From positions 372,021-436,020 of the forward strand of contig BFEA01000626.1 in NCBI GenBank assembly GCA_003427395.1: a DNA stretch of 64,000 nucleotides, written 5' to 3'. The stretch comes from Chara braunii. Lineage: Eukaryota; Streptophyta; Charophyceae; Charales; Characeae. The notes under the pieces were generated by a model. The model was not told the DNA's origin and ran no database searches. It saw only the letters and a program-made list of their open reading frames with translations. This document shows, piece after piece, positions 21,890 to 32,760 of this stretch. Position numbers and translations under genes: made by a program. Position 1 is the first letter of the stretch; every line of letters begins with the position of its first letter.

Positions 21890-22890
21890 AAGGTCTTCGA
21901 CGAATAAAAATGTGAGTCATGTGACCGGCACTATGTGGGGCGGTAATTTTGAAATGTCTATGCGTTCTATCTTAGGGTTGACCCTTATCATTGCTGTCAA
22001 TGCCTCCATTACTAACACAAAAGGGAGGCGGGTCATTAGGTCTCCTTGGCAGACCGACTGTTGGAGTGCGAGTGGTGAAGACAAGTGTCCTTTGACCATG
22101 ATGTTTGTGGCAGCGGATATGTGCATTGTAGACACCCACGGCCTGAAGCCCAACCCGAAATTCATTTTCTCTTGGCAGCAGTCCAATAGGTCCCAGTCCA
22201 CATGATCATACGCCTTTTCAAAGTCTATAAACATGATTGCAGCCTCCTTTGGATGTTGTCGAGCATACTTTGATGGTTTCGTTCATAAGTAGCACGTTAT
22301 TCTGAATGTTCCTTTGTGGCATGAATCTGGTTTGGTCTTGGAAGATGAGGTGGTTCATGTGCGGTAGCAGCCGATTCATCAGGGTTTTTGATACCATTTT
22401 ATAGGGGGGGGGGGGGGAGTGTGATCGGTCGATAGGTCCTGACGTCAGCTTTATCCCTTTTTTTGTAGAGCAGTGACGGTGTGGTAACCCTTTAGTTGAT
22501 TAGACCCCCGAAAGTTCCCTCTTCATGAACCGCATGCACATAGCTCTATGCTGTTTTGGAAGATTTCTCTGGCCAATACCGGATCCGAAATTCCTTCAGA
22601 AAGGAATCCAGGCCTGGAGTCTTTTCGTCTTCCGTCCCCCTCAAAGCCTCTAGCAATTGGTATGTGGTTAATGCGACCTCCGACTGTTCTCTTTGGGTTG
22701 ATAATAGCATTGTTTGGAGATGTTGGAGCATTGTGTGTCGGGCTAGAGTCAACCGCTTTGCCCCCCATTGGCTGGATTCACAGGTGTATAGGTTTTGGTA
22801 GAACTCGACGGCGTAGTCTACTATAGTGTATGCATTGCTCGCGTCCGATAGAGAGTGGTCGAAGGGGTGGCGCAGTGACGGGACAGTCAC
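21890..22890 (-). pseudogene. LINE reverse transcriptase
   Basis: On the minus strand, the N-terminal part (22890-22546) has an EDEKTPGLDSFLKEF block, the usual K-x-PGxDG-x-x-x-EF motif. The palm (22234-21917) has FIDFEKAYDHVDWDLL, a HLSSPLALQQSVCQGD block and LVMEALTAMI. The catalytic FADD box at 21893-21904 reads FVED, so one catalytic Asp is now Glu. With the frame breaks, the copy is inactive. Confidence 0.88.
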
Positions 22891-23329
22891 TTACCTCGCT
22901 CTGACTTTGGCCTCCTAAAAACGATTTTGGTTATTGTGCCCTCTGTATCTTGCTCCCGCACTCTTGCCTGGATGTGCCACGTCTTTGCTTGTGCATCTAA
23001 GTAAGTCTGCAATTGATCCCTAGCAGCCTGTAGTCTGTGATAGGTCGTGTCATCGAGGAGGTCAGGCTGCAGTTTTTTGTTCTAACTCTCTAGCTCTTTT
23101 AGCAAACTGTCTAAAATGGCTTTAAGTAGTCACGCGTGGTTGATAGATTATTTTTTTACTTCGTCCCTCAACTGTGCTACACCGTCGTTGAACCAGTCCA
23201 CCGTTGAGTCGGTTTGTTATTGTTTTGTTTCCCAATACTCCCAAAAATCTTTGACCAAAGTTTTAAGGGCGGGGAGTTTGAGGAGCGAGGAATTGGATTT
23301 GTAAAAGATGGGTCTTTTTTTTATTAGAT

Positions 23330-23960
23330 AGTGAAAGGAAAGGTTCATGACTATCCCTCAATGATCAAAGGATCTGCAAGCACTAAAGGGTATAACGTCA
23401 ATCTCATTGATAGGGCCTCAACTAATTCTTTGGAGATCAAGAAGAGGTTGATTACAGAGTTGGACGTGCTTGTCCCTCCTCTTGGTCTCGCACAGATATA
23501 TGCTCGCTTGATCGGGTGCAGCTTTCTATAGGTATCTTTAACTTGAAGAGTAGCCATAAATCGTGTTAAGATGTTCACATCGGGGGCCCGCCAGTCACGG
23601 GCCAGCTCTTGGCTTCGTCTTGTGGAGGAAGATAGTCTATCGAAGAGGGTGTCCGGGGACCGCCACAACCAAGGGCGGACCCACAGGCAGCTTCTGACTC
23701 AAGTAATGGGGAAATGTGCCCTGTCCAGTCGATCATTGGGCCATAGACGTTGGCGATGTCAATTTCCTCATCCCCCACCTTTGCATTTACATATATTCAA
23801 CGACCTTCTTGTTCTTCAAACCTGTGAGCAACTAGTGGGCCCTCCTGGGTACTAAGGCGGCCCCTATGTCTTCCACGAGCACCTCCAACCAAAATTAGTT
23901 GTCTTCGGTGTACATTCCCATCCTGTTGCCACAGGTACGGACTGTCCTCCTTTCAGCTGA
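23330..23960 (-). pseudogene. LINE APE-type endonuclease
   Basis: Visible on the minus strand are IDIANVYGPM (the N-x-Y-x-P block), DYLPPQDEAKSWPVTGGP (a GDFN-like region), a DTYRKLHP block, and a degraded SxxD...H end where LVLAD keeps the Asp and the catalytic His is lost. An upstream LSTQEGPLVAHRF segment fits the domain start. Several stops interrupt. Confidence 0.75.
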
Positions 23961-24308
23961 TGACCCCTGCCCTGCTGTTCTCTTGTCGAGCTCTTCCAAG
24001 AGCACAGTCATTGTTGTTATGATTACTTTTGCCACGAAACCTGAGTCGATCTCTTCCAAATAGCGATATTAGTTTACTATTTGTTTGATGTTCTGTTTAG
24101 CCAAAACCCGCCCACAAATTCTCTCCTAGTGTAGGGGTGGAATGAATTATGGTCGCGCGGTGCAAGCGAGTTTTGCAATACCCAGTCCGTGAGGAATTTG
24201 AGTTGTGCCCACACTGTCTTTTCATGGATAGTGTGCTAGTAGTTTATGGGTCGTCCTCCCTGTCTGTGGTGCCTATCACTTCCATTATGTGATCCAATTC
24301 AACCCCAT

Positions 24309-24737
24309 TATTTTTTGAGCACCTGGGGTCCTGGTTGTCCGCCCTCCTGTGTTGGCAGTCCTCCCTTTGTGCCACCTGTTCCATTGTATGATCATATCCA
24401 AAGTGGATGGCTTTCGGGGGTTGCTCGTGTTCGGTGACTGCGGGGTGCTCTGGGTGCAAGTTTGGGTTATTGTGATATAGTTCTAATTGTTGGTCCCTTG
24501 ACATGGCCATTTGAGGCGCCATATTGATGTTGGGGGGCATGCCGCAGAACGGTGGCTGGTGGTTGGCATATTGTTGTTGAAGCACCCGCATCCAGAGCAC
24601 CCCACAGTCGCCAGACATTCGCACCCCCCGGAAGACGTCCACTTGGGATATGATCATACAATGGAACAAGTGGCACAAAGGGGGGACCGCCAACACAAGA
24701 GCGCGGACAACCGGGACCCCAGGTGCTCAAAAATTGT
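24309..24737. repeat. Inverted repeat, arms about 150 bp, loop about 130 bp
   Basis: The left arm (about 24309-24459) is the reverse complement of the right arm (about 24591-24737). By eye, identity is about 85 percent and continuous. Both arms can be read as the same peptide (YDHTMEQVAQR) in opposite directions. The RNA would fold into a long hairpin. It lies just 5' of the LINE and could be a rearranged LINE 5' end or a foldback element. Confidence 0.85.
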
Positions 24738-24793
24738 TGGGGGTGTCGGCCTCCAATCACTACAAACAATACAGACGACTCTTCCTGTTACGA

Positions 24794-24891
24794 CATGAGT
24801 CTTAAGTTCCTGAGAGTGGGGGATAACTGTGAGATACAGTTCTCGTGAGCACTGATGCAGTGCCAAAGATCTAAGGAACTCATGGTTGTGG
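24794..24891 (+). repeat. Dispersed repeat, copy 2 (partner at 4048-4146)
   Basis: It aligns over its whole length with 4048-4146: CATGAGT start, CTGAGAGTGGGG core, GGAACTCATGGTTGTGG end. It may be a solo LTR fragment of the Gypsy family seen at the window start. Confidence 0.7.
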
Positions 24892-24954
24892 CACATCAGA
24901 AGATGTAATCAGTATTATTCTTATGATAAAGAGAAAAACATGATGGGCATAAAG

Positions 24955-25124
24955 AAGTTCAGTTCTGTCTGATCGAGAGTTGTCGGCAGAAGGACTTCGT
25001 GTCTCTTGACTAAGTTGTCCATCCAAGAAATTCAGATGAGGACAGACATAGAGAAGTCCAACTTTGCCTGACTGAGAGTTGTCAGTAGAGGGACTTCGTG
25101 TTTCTTAACTAAGTTGTCTGTCTT
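24955..25124 (+). repeat. Tandem repeat, two diverged units of about 98 bp
   Basis: Units at about 24955 and 25053 share AAGTYCA, then TCTG or CTTTGCCTG, GAGAGTTGTC, GGACTTCGTGT, and TAAGTTGTC. They follow the dispersed repeat, much as the other copy is followed by its own tandem repeat. Confidence 0.7.
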
Positions 25125-25444
25125 CACTCATATGAGGGAAGGGACCTCTCTGAGATCAACATTTCAGTATTTCCTTCGGACTCCCTGGTTCCCTGTTTTT
25201 CGCAGACCTTCTTGCGGCCATGCGATCTAGCAGGCCGCACCCGGCCCTAAAAATGTCCGCCTGTGGTGGGGTGTTTGGGACTCGAGGGTCTGCCTCGGTG
25301 CGGGGTGTTTTGTCAGAGGGCACGAGCGGCGGGTTTCAAAATTTGAAATTTGAGGATGGTTCATCATGGTGCTCCACAGCGTACAAGATTGGCACACGCG
25401 CGAAAGTAAAGATGGGTTTTCGCTGAAGTTCGACTCGTCTGCGT

Positions 25445-26937
25445 GTGGTGGTTACTATCGCCGACTGGCGTTCAGTGCGGAAGTGGAGTTTCGGGAACCG
25501 TCATAGCTTGGCCATGGACGACATACTATTTGCCTCCATCCCGGCGAAGGGGTCTCCACCGCACCGCCGAGAGCTATTAGAGCGAGAGAGGCGGCTGGTG
25601 GTCGAAGCGTTCCTCGCCGTGTCGACACACCTGCGACAGACAATGACATTGAGGCCCACGACGGCAAGAAGAACTGACGTGAGGGAGGCAATCGTCACTC
25701 ACACTATGGCAGATTCGCATTCCTCCACCGTTGTTTGGGATGCGCCTTTCCTTATGGCGAATGTCATCGTGTCCGGAGTCCTTCCACAAGAAACACCACG
25801 GCAGTGGATCAAGAGGAGAACCGGTGGCACATGACAAGATCTGATAATCGAAGATGACACCACCGTCGACTATTTTCATGAGAAGCTAAGAACGATGCGA
25901 GGGGCTTTTTACGACATCGTCTTTTCTTGCACGCCATTTCTAAGTTCGTCCATCACTCACTACCAAACTCCTTTGCAGCCGAAGCAGTTAGTGGCATTCG
26001 CTTTGTATAGATGGGCGTCCAACGAGACTTTTGACAGTGCGACTGCGTCATTCACGATGGGTCGTTCGACTGATAACAAGGCTACAAAGGGCGTGAGCAA
26101 TGCTATCCGGTCAGCGTACCCTGACAAGTTAGCCATGTCAAGTGGTCAGTGGTTGCTGCAGGTTATATGCGCCTTTGCCGCAAAGGGCTTTGCGAACGGC
26201 TTCGATTGCATGGATTGCACCCACGTCTATATTGACAAGCCAAGAGATGCACCATCGGAGAACAATTACGATAGAAAGCAGCAGTACTCCATTGTGGCTC
26301 AAGTCGTTATCGATCCGGGTATGCTCGCGCTCGACGTTTCGTAGGGTATCCGGGCAGCGTCCACGACGCTAGGGTTTTTATCAATTCATCGCTTTACAAA
26401 TGCGCTGAAGGTGGCACCTTGTTTTTGGCGGATGCGGTGCACCTTTCATATGGAGTGCGAACGAGGGGATATGTGCTCGGCGACAATGACGATGAAACCA
26501 TGTCGTCGTTTGTGGTGCCTTACGGTGGTGTTGTGCAACCACCGGACAAGGCACATTTCGACACATGTCACAAGGCAACATGGTGTGTTGTGGAACGAGC
26601 TTTCGGGAGACTGAAGGGGATGTGGCGGTTGTGTTTCCGCCACCACAAGACGAACATGGACAATTTTCCCCAACAGTTTGAAGCCATGTGCATTCTACAT
26701 AACTTGCTCATCGAGGCTAGCATCGAAATGGACAAGCGTTTGCTCATGGAGAGGAATCGGACGACAATGAGCGGCCCATCGATGTCGGCATCCAAGAAGT
26801 TGCTACCCCTGTTCCCCAAACCAATGCGAAGCGACCTTTGCTTTCCACGACGCCCTCACCTTCCGAATGCAACCAACCATGGTTTAATAGGGGTGGCCAT
26901 TGTTTTAGGGGTGTCATTGTCACGTTTGTTGTTTTAG
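25445..26937 (+). pseudogene. PIF/Harbinger transposase (DDE_Tnp_4 type), broken
   Basis: A likely start is ATG 25514 (MDDILF). The helical N-domain runs to about 26090. The catalytic region has DCTHVYIDKP (first Asp, near 26209), a GYPGSVHDARVF block (second Asp, near 26368) and an ERAFGRLKGMWR block (Glu, near 26597), so the DDE triad is readable. A TGA at 25832-25834 and a frame change at about 26341-26344 break the frame. PIF/Harbinger transposases cut and paste DNA elements and usually need a partner Myb/SANT protein. A gene of that type lies on the opposite strand at 29157-30985 and 40385-40654. Terminal inverted repeats were not identified. Confidence 0.9.
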
Positions 26938-27806
26938 GATCTGTGAGGTTGACGAAGTGCTTGAGTTCCCGGGGGATTTCTTGGTGGAAGGGTTGGGGGA
27001 CGAAGGATTGGTTCTTCGAGTGGACCGTTGTCATTTTATCGACCGTGCAAGTCAATCCTTCGTTTGCCAACGAAAGCAATCAATGCTTGCATGACGACAG
27101 CGAGGGGTGATGGCATGTTATTTTCCATTCCGACCAGGTTTCTATCCGATACGTAAGTGCATAGCAGGGGATTGTGTTCTGTCCCACTGGCCGGAAATAT
27201 GTTCGGTGTGTTTTTTCATTTTTGTGAAACGCTTATGTGGTTCCATAATGAAGATGGTTTATTCCTTTCCATATGACAATTCCAATTTTATTTGTTAATG
27301 TGTGTCCTTGGGGCCCGCTGTCTTTCTCAAAATCCACTGGTATCGAAAATGTTGTTGTGTTCACTTTCATTCTGCTGTTTCTGCGATTTCCTTCCAACCT
27401 ACCTACTTTTTTTTAATCTTTTTTTTTTTCATTACAACTCCACCGTGAATTGAATCCGTTTCTAAAATGTGTTGCGGTCCTTTTCATGTGTCATGTGACT
27501 CGTGGAAGTTCATTTTCTGCTTCCAAGTCCCACAATATGGATACTCTTCTTTTGTACCAATGACCTCATTCGTTCTCTCAGTGGTGAAGGTAATCCTCAT
27601 TGAAGAACTCATTGGAAAAAAAAAAAAAACACAAAGAAGATGAAACAAAAAAATTCCCGTTATTGTTGGATATTATGTTATGGGCGAGGGATATAGGCAA
27701 TAAAAGAAAGTTCACGATAAAAGACAAGAGGGAAAGGGAATGGTTGGTTGTAAGTGGGGTTGGGGCGGGGATGGAGGGAAAGGCGAGGGGAGGGGCGAAC
27801 TCCCCC
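26938..27806. other. Spacer after the transposase
   Basis: T-rich, with poly-T near 27409-27430 and poly-A near 27617-27630. No gene is recognised. Confidence 0.6.
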
Positions 27807-27828
27807 CAATCAATCAATCAATCGATCG

Positions 27829-27869
<41 letters not shown>

Positions 27870-27926
27870 CAATCAATCAATCAACCAATCAATCAATCAG
27901 TCAATCAATCAATCAATCAATCAATT
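27807..27926 (+). repeat. (CAAT)n microsatellite, block 1
   Basis: About 30 CAAT units with occasional CGAT, CAAC and CAGT variants. Long open frames of NQSI repeats across it are artefacts of the 4-bp repeat. Confidence 0.95.
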
Positions 27927-27949
27927 AAAAAACCTATGTTACCAATGGT

Positions 27950-28418
27950 CCGGAGATCGGACGTCTCCCCCGGACGTCTCCCCGGGCGTAAGGTACCCCC
28001 GTCGTCTGGATTTCTGGACGACGATTTTTTGGCAAAAATAAAAATAAAAATAAAAATTTATGACAGTGTTGCGCATGCCATAGAGACCCCCCATAAAAAA
28101 ATTCAGAATTTTCTGAGCATTTGGTGATATGGTGCTATTTGGGGTGGGAGGGCGGGATACGAGGGGTTTTGGTGGGGATAGGAGGGGTGTAGGTGGGGAT
28201 TAGAATCTTTGAAGATTTTTATCATTTTTTCTACTGGCTCAAATGAGCCAAAATTTTTGTGGCATACAACTTATGCAAGGCAGAAGCCACATGATTTTTT
28301 CCTTTTTTTTTTTTTTTTTTTTTTTGCGCTAGGTCGGACATCGCCTGTCCGGTGCCAACGTCCGATCAGACGTCCGGTCGGACATCCCGGACGGTCAGGG
28401 GGTCCCGGACGTCCGATA
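27950..28418. other. Clusters of GTCCG/CGGAC palindromic words
   Basis: Two groups (about 27950-28025 and 28332-28418) are dense in CGGACGTC, GTCCGG and related words. The second alone has about ten copies in both orientations, so several hairpins are possible. A poly-T run at 28302-28325 precedes the second group. No gene. Confidence 0.6.
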
Positions 28419-28461
28419 AAACAACCTAGCAAAAAACAAAAACAAACATTTTCCTTATGTG

Positions 28462-28463
28462 CA

Positions 28464-28497
<34 letters not shown>

Positions 28498-28515
28498 GGA
28501 CCGAGAGAGAGAGCA
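28462..28515 (+). repeat. (GT)n followed by (GA)n microsatellite
   Basis: TGTGTG passes into GAGAGA, with a single GGGACC interruption. Confidence 0.9.
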
Positions 28516-28762
28516 AGTACATCTCCAACCTCACAGTTGGCCTCATGGTACTTCCATTGATAGGATGATCAAAATTGAACGAATCTATCACTAGAACATG
28601 GAAATATACGCTGTCACAATTGTTTTTTTTTGTGTATGTGTGCCACAAGGGGTTAACGGGGCAACCGGTTTTCAGGGCTGAAATTTTTGAAATTAGGGTT
28701 TTGGGGTTAGATTTCATGTTTTTTCGAATTTTTAAATTTTTGCTAGATATGCATTTTGATAG

Positions 28763-28772
28763 GTGTGTGTGC

Positions 28773-28825
<53 letters not shown>

Positions 28826-28853
28826 TGTATGTGTGTGTGTGTGTGTGTGTGTC
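28763..28853 (+). repeat. (TG)n microsatellite
   Basis: About 44 TG units with three interruptions (ATATG, TCTGTA, TCTC). Confidence 0.95.
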
Positions 28854-28897
28854 TCTGTGCATGCGGGGGGGGATGCAACCCCCCGCAACCAACCAAC

Positions 28898-28971
28898 CAA
28901 CCAATCAATCAATCAATCTTTCTTTTGCATAATTTTTTTTTCTTCGTTTATTTTATTTTATTTTACAATCG

Positions 28972-29020
<49 letters not shown>

Positions 29021-29090
29021 CCAATCAATCGATCAATCAATCAGTCAATCAATCAATCAATAAAACAACCAATCAATCAATCAACCAACA
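28898..29090 (+). repeat. (CAAT)n microsatellite, blocks 2 and 3
   Basis: Same CAAT/CAAC/CGAT mixture as at 27807, interrupted by an AT-rich stretch at 28919-28966. Confidence 0.95.
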
Positions 29091-29156
29091 CAAACTTCAT
29101 TTAGTGTCAATGGCTGGTGGACGCTGAATTTGACGGTTCTAAAAATAAGACACATG

Positions 29157-29858
29157 TCAGAAAATATTATCCCTCAGGACTTCAACGTCCCCCACCAGGT
29201 CGTCTCTCTCCACAAAAGGTGCATCAAGTAACGCCCTGTAAGTAGTTGGCCGGTGCAAGTGGTCACTGAACTCCATCACGTAGTTTGAAACTAGCATATG
29301 CACCATCTCCCTCAACACGTCCACTCGTTCGGTCCACCGTATGGGAACCGTCGTCCCAACCCTCGTCACGTACATGATGACAAGGCGCAGCAACCGTCGA
29401 GCCTATATGAACCCGACCATGACAGCTAGACATGTGGCTCCATTCGTATCGACTTTGTAATGCCGAAATTCTTCCCGCGTGATGGGAGGGTTAGCCTCCA
29501 TAACTCATTTTGTGTGCATTGCCTCTCCTATGGCAGGACTCGTAAAAAACGACAGTCTGCATGTGCACAACCCCGTGGCATGTAGGTACGATATCCATCC
29601 GAGTGGTACAATGGCTGGCTGTGAACGATCAGATGTGAATCTAGGCGCGCTGAAAGACGATCGACCCCTACCCGTTTGCAACACACTAAACCCCCAAACG
29701 ACGATGACAACCGTCATAGACCACAACATGATAACATGTGCGGAGTGTGCCCAAACAACACCGTCAATACTGGCTCTTCCGCCGCCATATAAATAGACAG
29801 GCAAGGCGCGGTCTGCATGCCTAGTTTGCGTTGGTGGGCCGTCATTGTAGCACATCAA
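29157..29858 (-). pseudogene. C-terminal part of Myb/SANT-like transposon protein (broken)
   Basis: One minus-strand frame runs from 29858 to 29157. It is interrupted only by TGA at 29505-29507 and TAG near 29404, both at likely Trp codons. Conserved-looking text includes ANPPITREEFRHYK, LVIMYVTRVGTTVP, ERVDVLREMVHMLV and a YRALLDAPFVERDDL ending. A hydrophobic stretch (VIMLWSMTVVIVVWGF) lies near 29725. It follows the SANT-domain part (30294-30985) in the same orientation, so it is probably the same gene. The family of this tail is not identified. Confidence 0.45.
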
Positions 29859-30293
29859 CCGCTATTGTAGAATTGGCGGACTCAACTATGACCGAAATCT
29901 CGGATATATTTGGTGGAGAAGCCATTCAAGAGATGGAAGAAAAGGGGAACCGGAAAAAAGTCAAAGAAAAAAAAGGAAGATTTTAAGAAAACAAACCAAA
30001 GCATTCACGATTTCACCCCTGTCCTAGCAAGAGGTTGCAGGGTTGGGTCAGAGACACCCACCCCTACTGAAGGGCACAGTTGTTGACACCCCCCCCCCCC
30101 CCCCTCAACACCGACAGAAGAGTGTCAATCAACGCTTGGACAGTGCCTCCACAATATTAATCAAAGCTTTGCACAACATCCGCTGGCTTGCATCCATAAC
30201 GCCGCACGATGTTTCGTGCACTTTAACCTCCCTCTCTATTATATCGCATTGTCGCCAGAGGACCCCACACTGCTGTTTGCTAGCTCTATCCAC
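29859..30293. other. Spacer between SANT-gene segments
   Basis: Contains a C run near 30090-30103 and no domain I recognise. It could be a decayed exon or an intron of the minus-strand gene. Confidence 0.4.
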
Positions 30294-30985
30294 TTAATCG
30301 GCGATAACGGTGGAGTGTGTGTTCATCACATTTGTCACTGCCTCGAAAGGCTGTTGTCGAGCGTTTTTCCTCTTCAAGAACTTGCACCCGCGAGACGACT
30401 TGCTCCCGAACCCTTCCCCGCCATCAACATCGCCATTCTCACTCGTGGAGTTTCGTCCATCCCGCCATTGCTCATAGCCTGTTGCTGAGAAGTACCTTTG
30501 TCCGCCAAATTCAGAGGGATGGTTCGGTTCCCGTGTTGACCACCATGGATGGCTTCGTAAAGTTGGCATCCATCTGGAACTTGTACCCATTATCGGCCCA
30601 TTCTTTCGGCGCCATCGTGAAGAAGGACTGCAACGCAAATTCCTTCTCCCCCTATTGCACCTTCTTGTATAAGGAGAAAATATGATCCCATCGCTTCATG
30701 TATACGTCCCAAACACGGTTTACCCCGTGCGCCCCCATCCTGTTTGTGATGTCAGTCCATTTCGTCTGTTTGCTCTTCATCCGCACGAAGTTGTGGCCCA
30801 CCACCGCGAGTGCCTCATCCTGCTCCCTCTTACATCGGACGAGGGTGATGGAGTCATCCAGACTCCATATAATCATTCCCCCACCACCCTCACCCCCCCT
30901 TTTTTGGCCTTCCCCTTCCCCCACCCCTTGGGAGCAGATTTCTTCGTCGCCGTCCTCTTCTGGCTCTTCGGCGCCAGCCAGGGCT
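30294..30985 (-). pseudogene. Myb/SANT-like (trihelix-type) DNA-binding protein, middle part
   Basis: On the minus strand, an Ala/Lys/Gly-rich linker is followed by WSLDDSITLVRCKREQD, then WTDITNRM and WDVYMKRWDHIFSLYKKVQ. The three spaced Trp blocks form a Myb/SANT-like (trihelix) DNA-binding domain of the kind encoded beside PIF/Harbinger transposases. Frame changes near 30880 and 30650 break it. Its upstream part continues at 40385-40654 beyond an inserted retrotransposon. An acidic stretch ending IEEEEP lies on that side. Expected role: binds element ends and helps the transposase (family knowledge). Confidence 0.75.
30981..30985. repeat. Target-site duplication GGGCT, left
   Basis: GGGCT directly before the left LTR; the same five bases follow the right LTR at 40385-40389. 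Five bases is the usual Ty3/Gypsy target duplication. Confidence 0.85.
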
Positions 30986-31294
30986 TGTGGCGGACCCACC
31001 AGGTGTGGTGCTCCGCCTGGGATAGAGATGGAGATGGAGGATGAGAGTGGAGCAAGATGGCACAGCGCAGCTCCCACGCAAAACTCCAACACACGTACTC
31101 CAAATTGTGCGAATGCAGAACGCCCCAAAGTACAGACTCTAGTTGGGGTATACCCCAGAGGACTGACTAGACTAGACTGGACTGGCTGGTACCGACAGAG
31201 GTACCAGCCTGGACTGGACTACCCCGAATACAACACAGGCCTGTGAGAATAGGCCAAGTGCCTGGTCTCACAGGCCAACCAGAGGTCCGCTACA
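30986..31294 (-). repeat. 3' LTR of the chromovirus
   Basis: About 309 bp. Ends are TGTGGCGGACC and GGTCCGCTACA on the + strand, an 11-bp imperfect inverted repeat with one mismatch, and the TG...CA termini are intact. Partner at 40090-40384. Confidence 0.92.
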
Positions 31295-32406
31295 CGATCC
31301 TTGACCTGTGATGGATCGCCTAGATACATGTACGCTTCCGCCAAGAAGTGGAACTCTAGCAAAGAAAATGAAAACCTGAGTAGTCTAGGATGCGCAGCAA
31401 GCTCCATGCTAAGTCCATGCGATGCAACCTAGGATAGAAAATATCACAAAAACAACAATGTCACAGCTAACAGCCTAAGTGAAAGCAGAAGCAACTAACT
31501 AGTATACATGTCCTAGGAAAGCAGAACGTAATGACAACTGAATCCTAGAATGTTGGAGGCAGTAGCCTCAGTCTGGAAACAACTGATTAGTGTATAAGTC
31601 CTAAGAACAACAAAAGCAGAAACAACTAAATCCTAGTAATGTTAGAGGTAGTAGCCTCGGTCTGAGAGCAACAAAGCAACAATAAGACAACCATATGTCA
31701 CAAGAGGAGTGTGTCGCAAACCACAGGGTGGGATGGCCTCTGAGGGTGGCGAATGCAGCCTAGGGGTCAATAAACTCCTAAGGGCATACATAATGACAAA
31801 GAGACACATGTCATCAGGCTCAATGAGGGTAGGGAACTGGGAGCGAATAGAACCAATGACCCTAACAGATAGACCATCAGGGCGGGTAATGCTCGACTAA
31901 AGGGGTGACTGCTATATAAGGTCGACCATGCAAGTGAATAAGGGAGCCTCGTATAGTGGGCGCACCTAGATGAAGCATGCAAGACTGCCTAACTAGGGCG
32001 TGAGGGACGACAAAGGATAGAAAAAGTGATGGGTAAGGGAATCATGCAAATGACTCCCAAGGTGAGGGAAGTTGGAGCTAGATCCGTAAACTGGGAAGTC
32101 AGGGCAACGCTACGGTTCCGATGCCTATGCGTATACCCAAGGAGAGCCCAACTCAGAGGAACCCGGCTAAAGGGAGACCATCAGGCGACACAAACAGGGT
32201 ACTGTACAGGGCAAAGTGGTAAGAGGGTAAATACGACTGAAGTAGGCAAAGTTGATCGTGACGAAGTCCGTGGAGTTGTCAATGACGTCCATGAAGAGAA
32301 GTCTGGAATGTTGTCGAGGAAGAGTCGCAACGTCGACGAGCTGAAGTAACAAAACTGGAGTGGATGGAATACGGAGAAGTCAAAGACAAGGGAAAAAAAG
32401 TCAGAG
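31295..32406 (-). other. 3' untranslated region of the chromovirus
   Basis: Between the chromodomain stop and the 3' LTR. It has a diffuse repeat of TAGTAGCCTC(A/G)GTCTG-type words near 31560 and 31650. No ORF with recognisable content. No clear polypurine tract was seen next to the LTR. Confidence 0.6.
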
Positions 32407-32760
32407 TCAATCGTCGTATTGAGCAGGACGACGACGAGTGCGATGTGGACGCTCAGAAGCATCCGACTGCTGCTGAAGGTCTGCCTCAGATGGAGCAGGC
32501 TCGACTTCAGCGGTCTCCTCAGCCGAGGAAGAAGGAAGAGGGTCAGTGGGTTGAGGAGGAGCAGTCAACCCAGCACGACGAGCACGATCATAGGCACACA
32601 CCAACATGCAAGCGTGCTGCAAGTGCTCGAGGGGCTCCCAAGTAGCCTCCTCATCAGGGTAACCCTTCCAACGTACTAGATACGCGACGTGAGGAGGGTT
32701 GTCGTCGGTGACTCGGCGACCAATGATGTCTGAAACGAGAAACTCCTCATGGCCGTCTAC
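32407..32760 (-). pseudogene. Chromodomain at integrase C-terminus
   Basis: The minus-strand frame reads EEFLVSDIIGRR, AYLVRWKGYPDEEATWEPLEHL and then an acidic, Gln/Pro-rich tail to a stop at 32407. The Y-x-V-x-W-x-G-x-x-x-x-x-x-TWEP pattern with its aromatic cage residues is a canonical chromodomain. It is fused in order after the integrase C-domain, though now in a different frame from it. Confidence 0.93.

Larger units (their letters stand above)
19745..24000 (-). mobile_element. LINE (non-LTR retrotransposon), degenerate copy 1
   Basis: Read on the minus strand, the order is APE-type endonuclease (about 23960-23330), reverse transcriptase (about 22890-21890), and a zinc-binding C-terminal region (about 20484-19745). 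That is the plant L1-type ORF2 order. Every domain is interrupted by stops and frame changes. Its last 35-40 residues match the LINE at 50698-53693 (DQ...AFQT, then a D-x-N-x-x-LVW-like ending), so both belong to one family. The 5' end is uncertain. Confidence 0.88.

Noticed and set aside
24511-24798. Plus-strand ORF resembling a minus-strand ORF
   Set aside because: The two are the two arms of an inverted repeat, not two genes.
27600-28127. ORF of NQSI repeats
   Set aside because: Translation of a CAAT microsatellite; open in all frames for that reason.
28271-28912. 213-codon minus-strand ORF with HT repeats
   Set aside because: Runs through CA/TG microsatellites and poly-T; no protein content.
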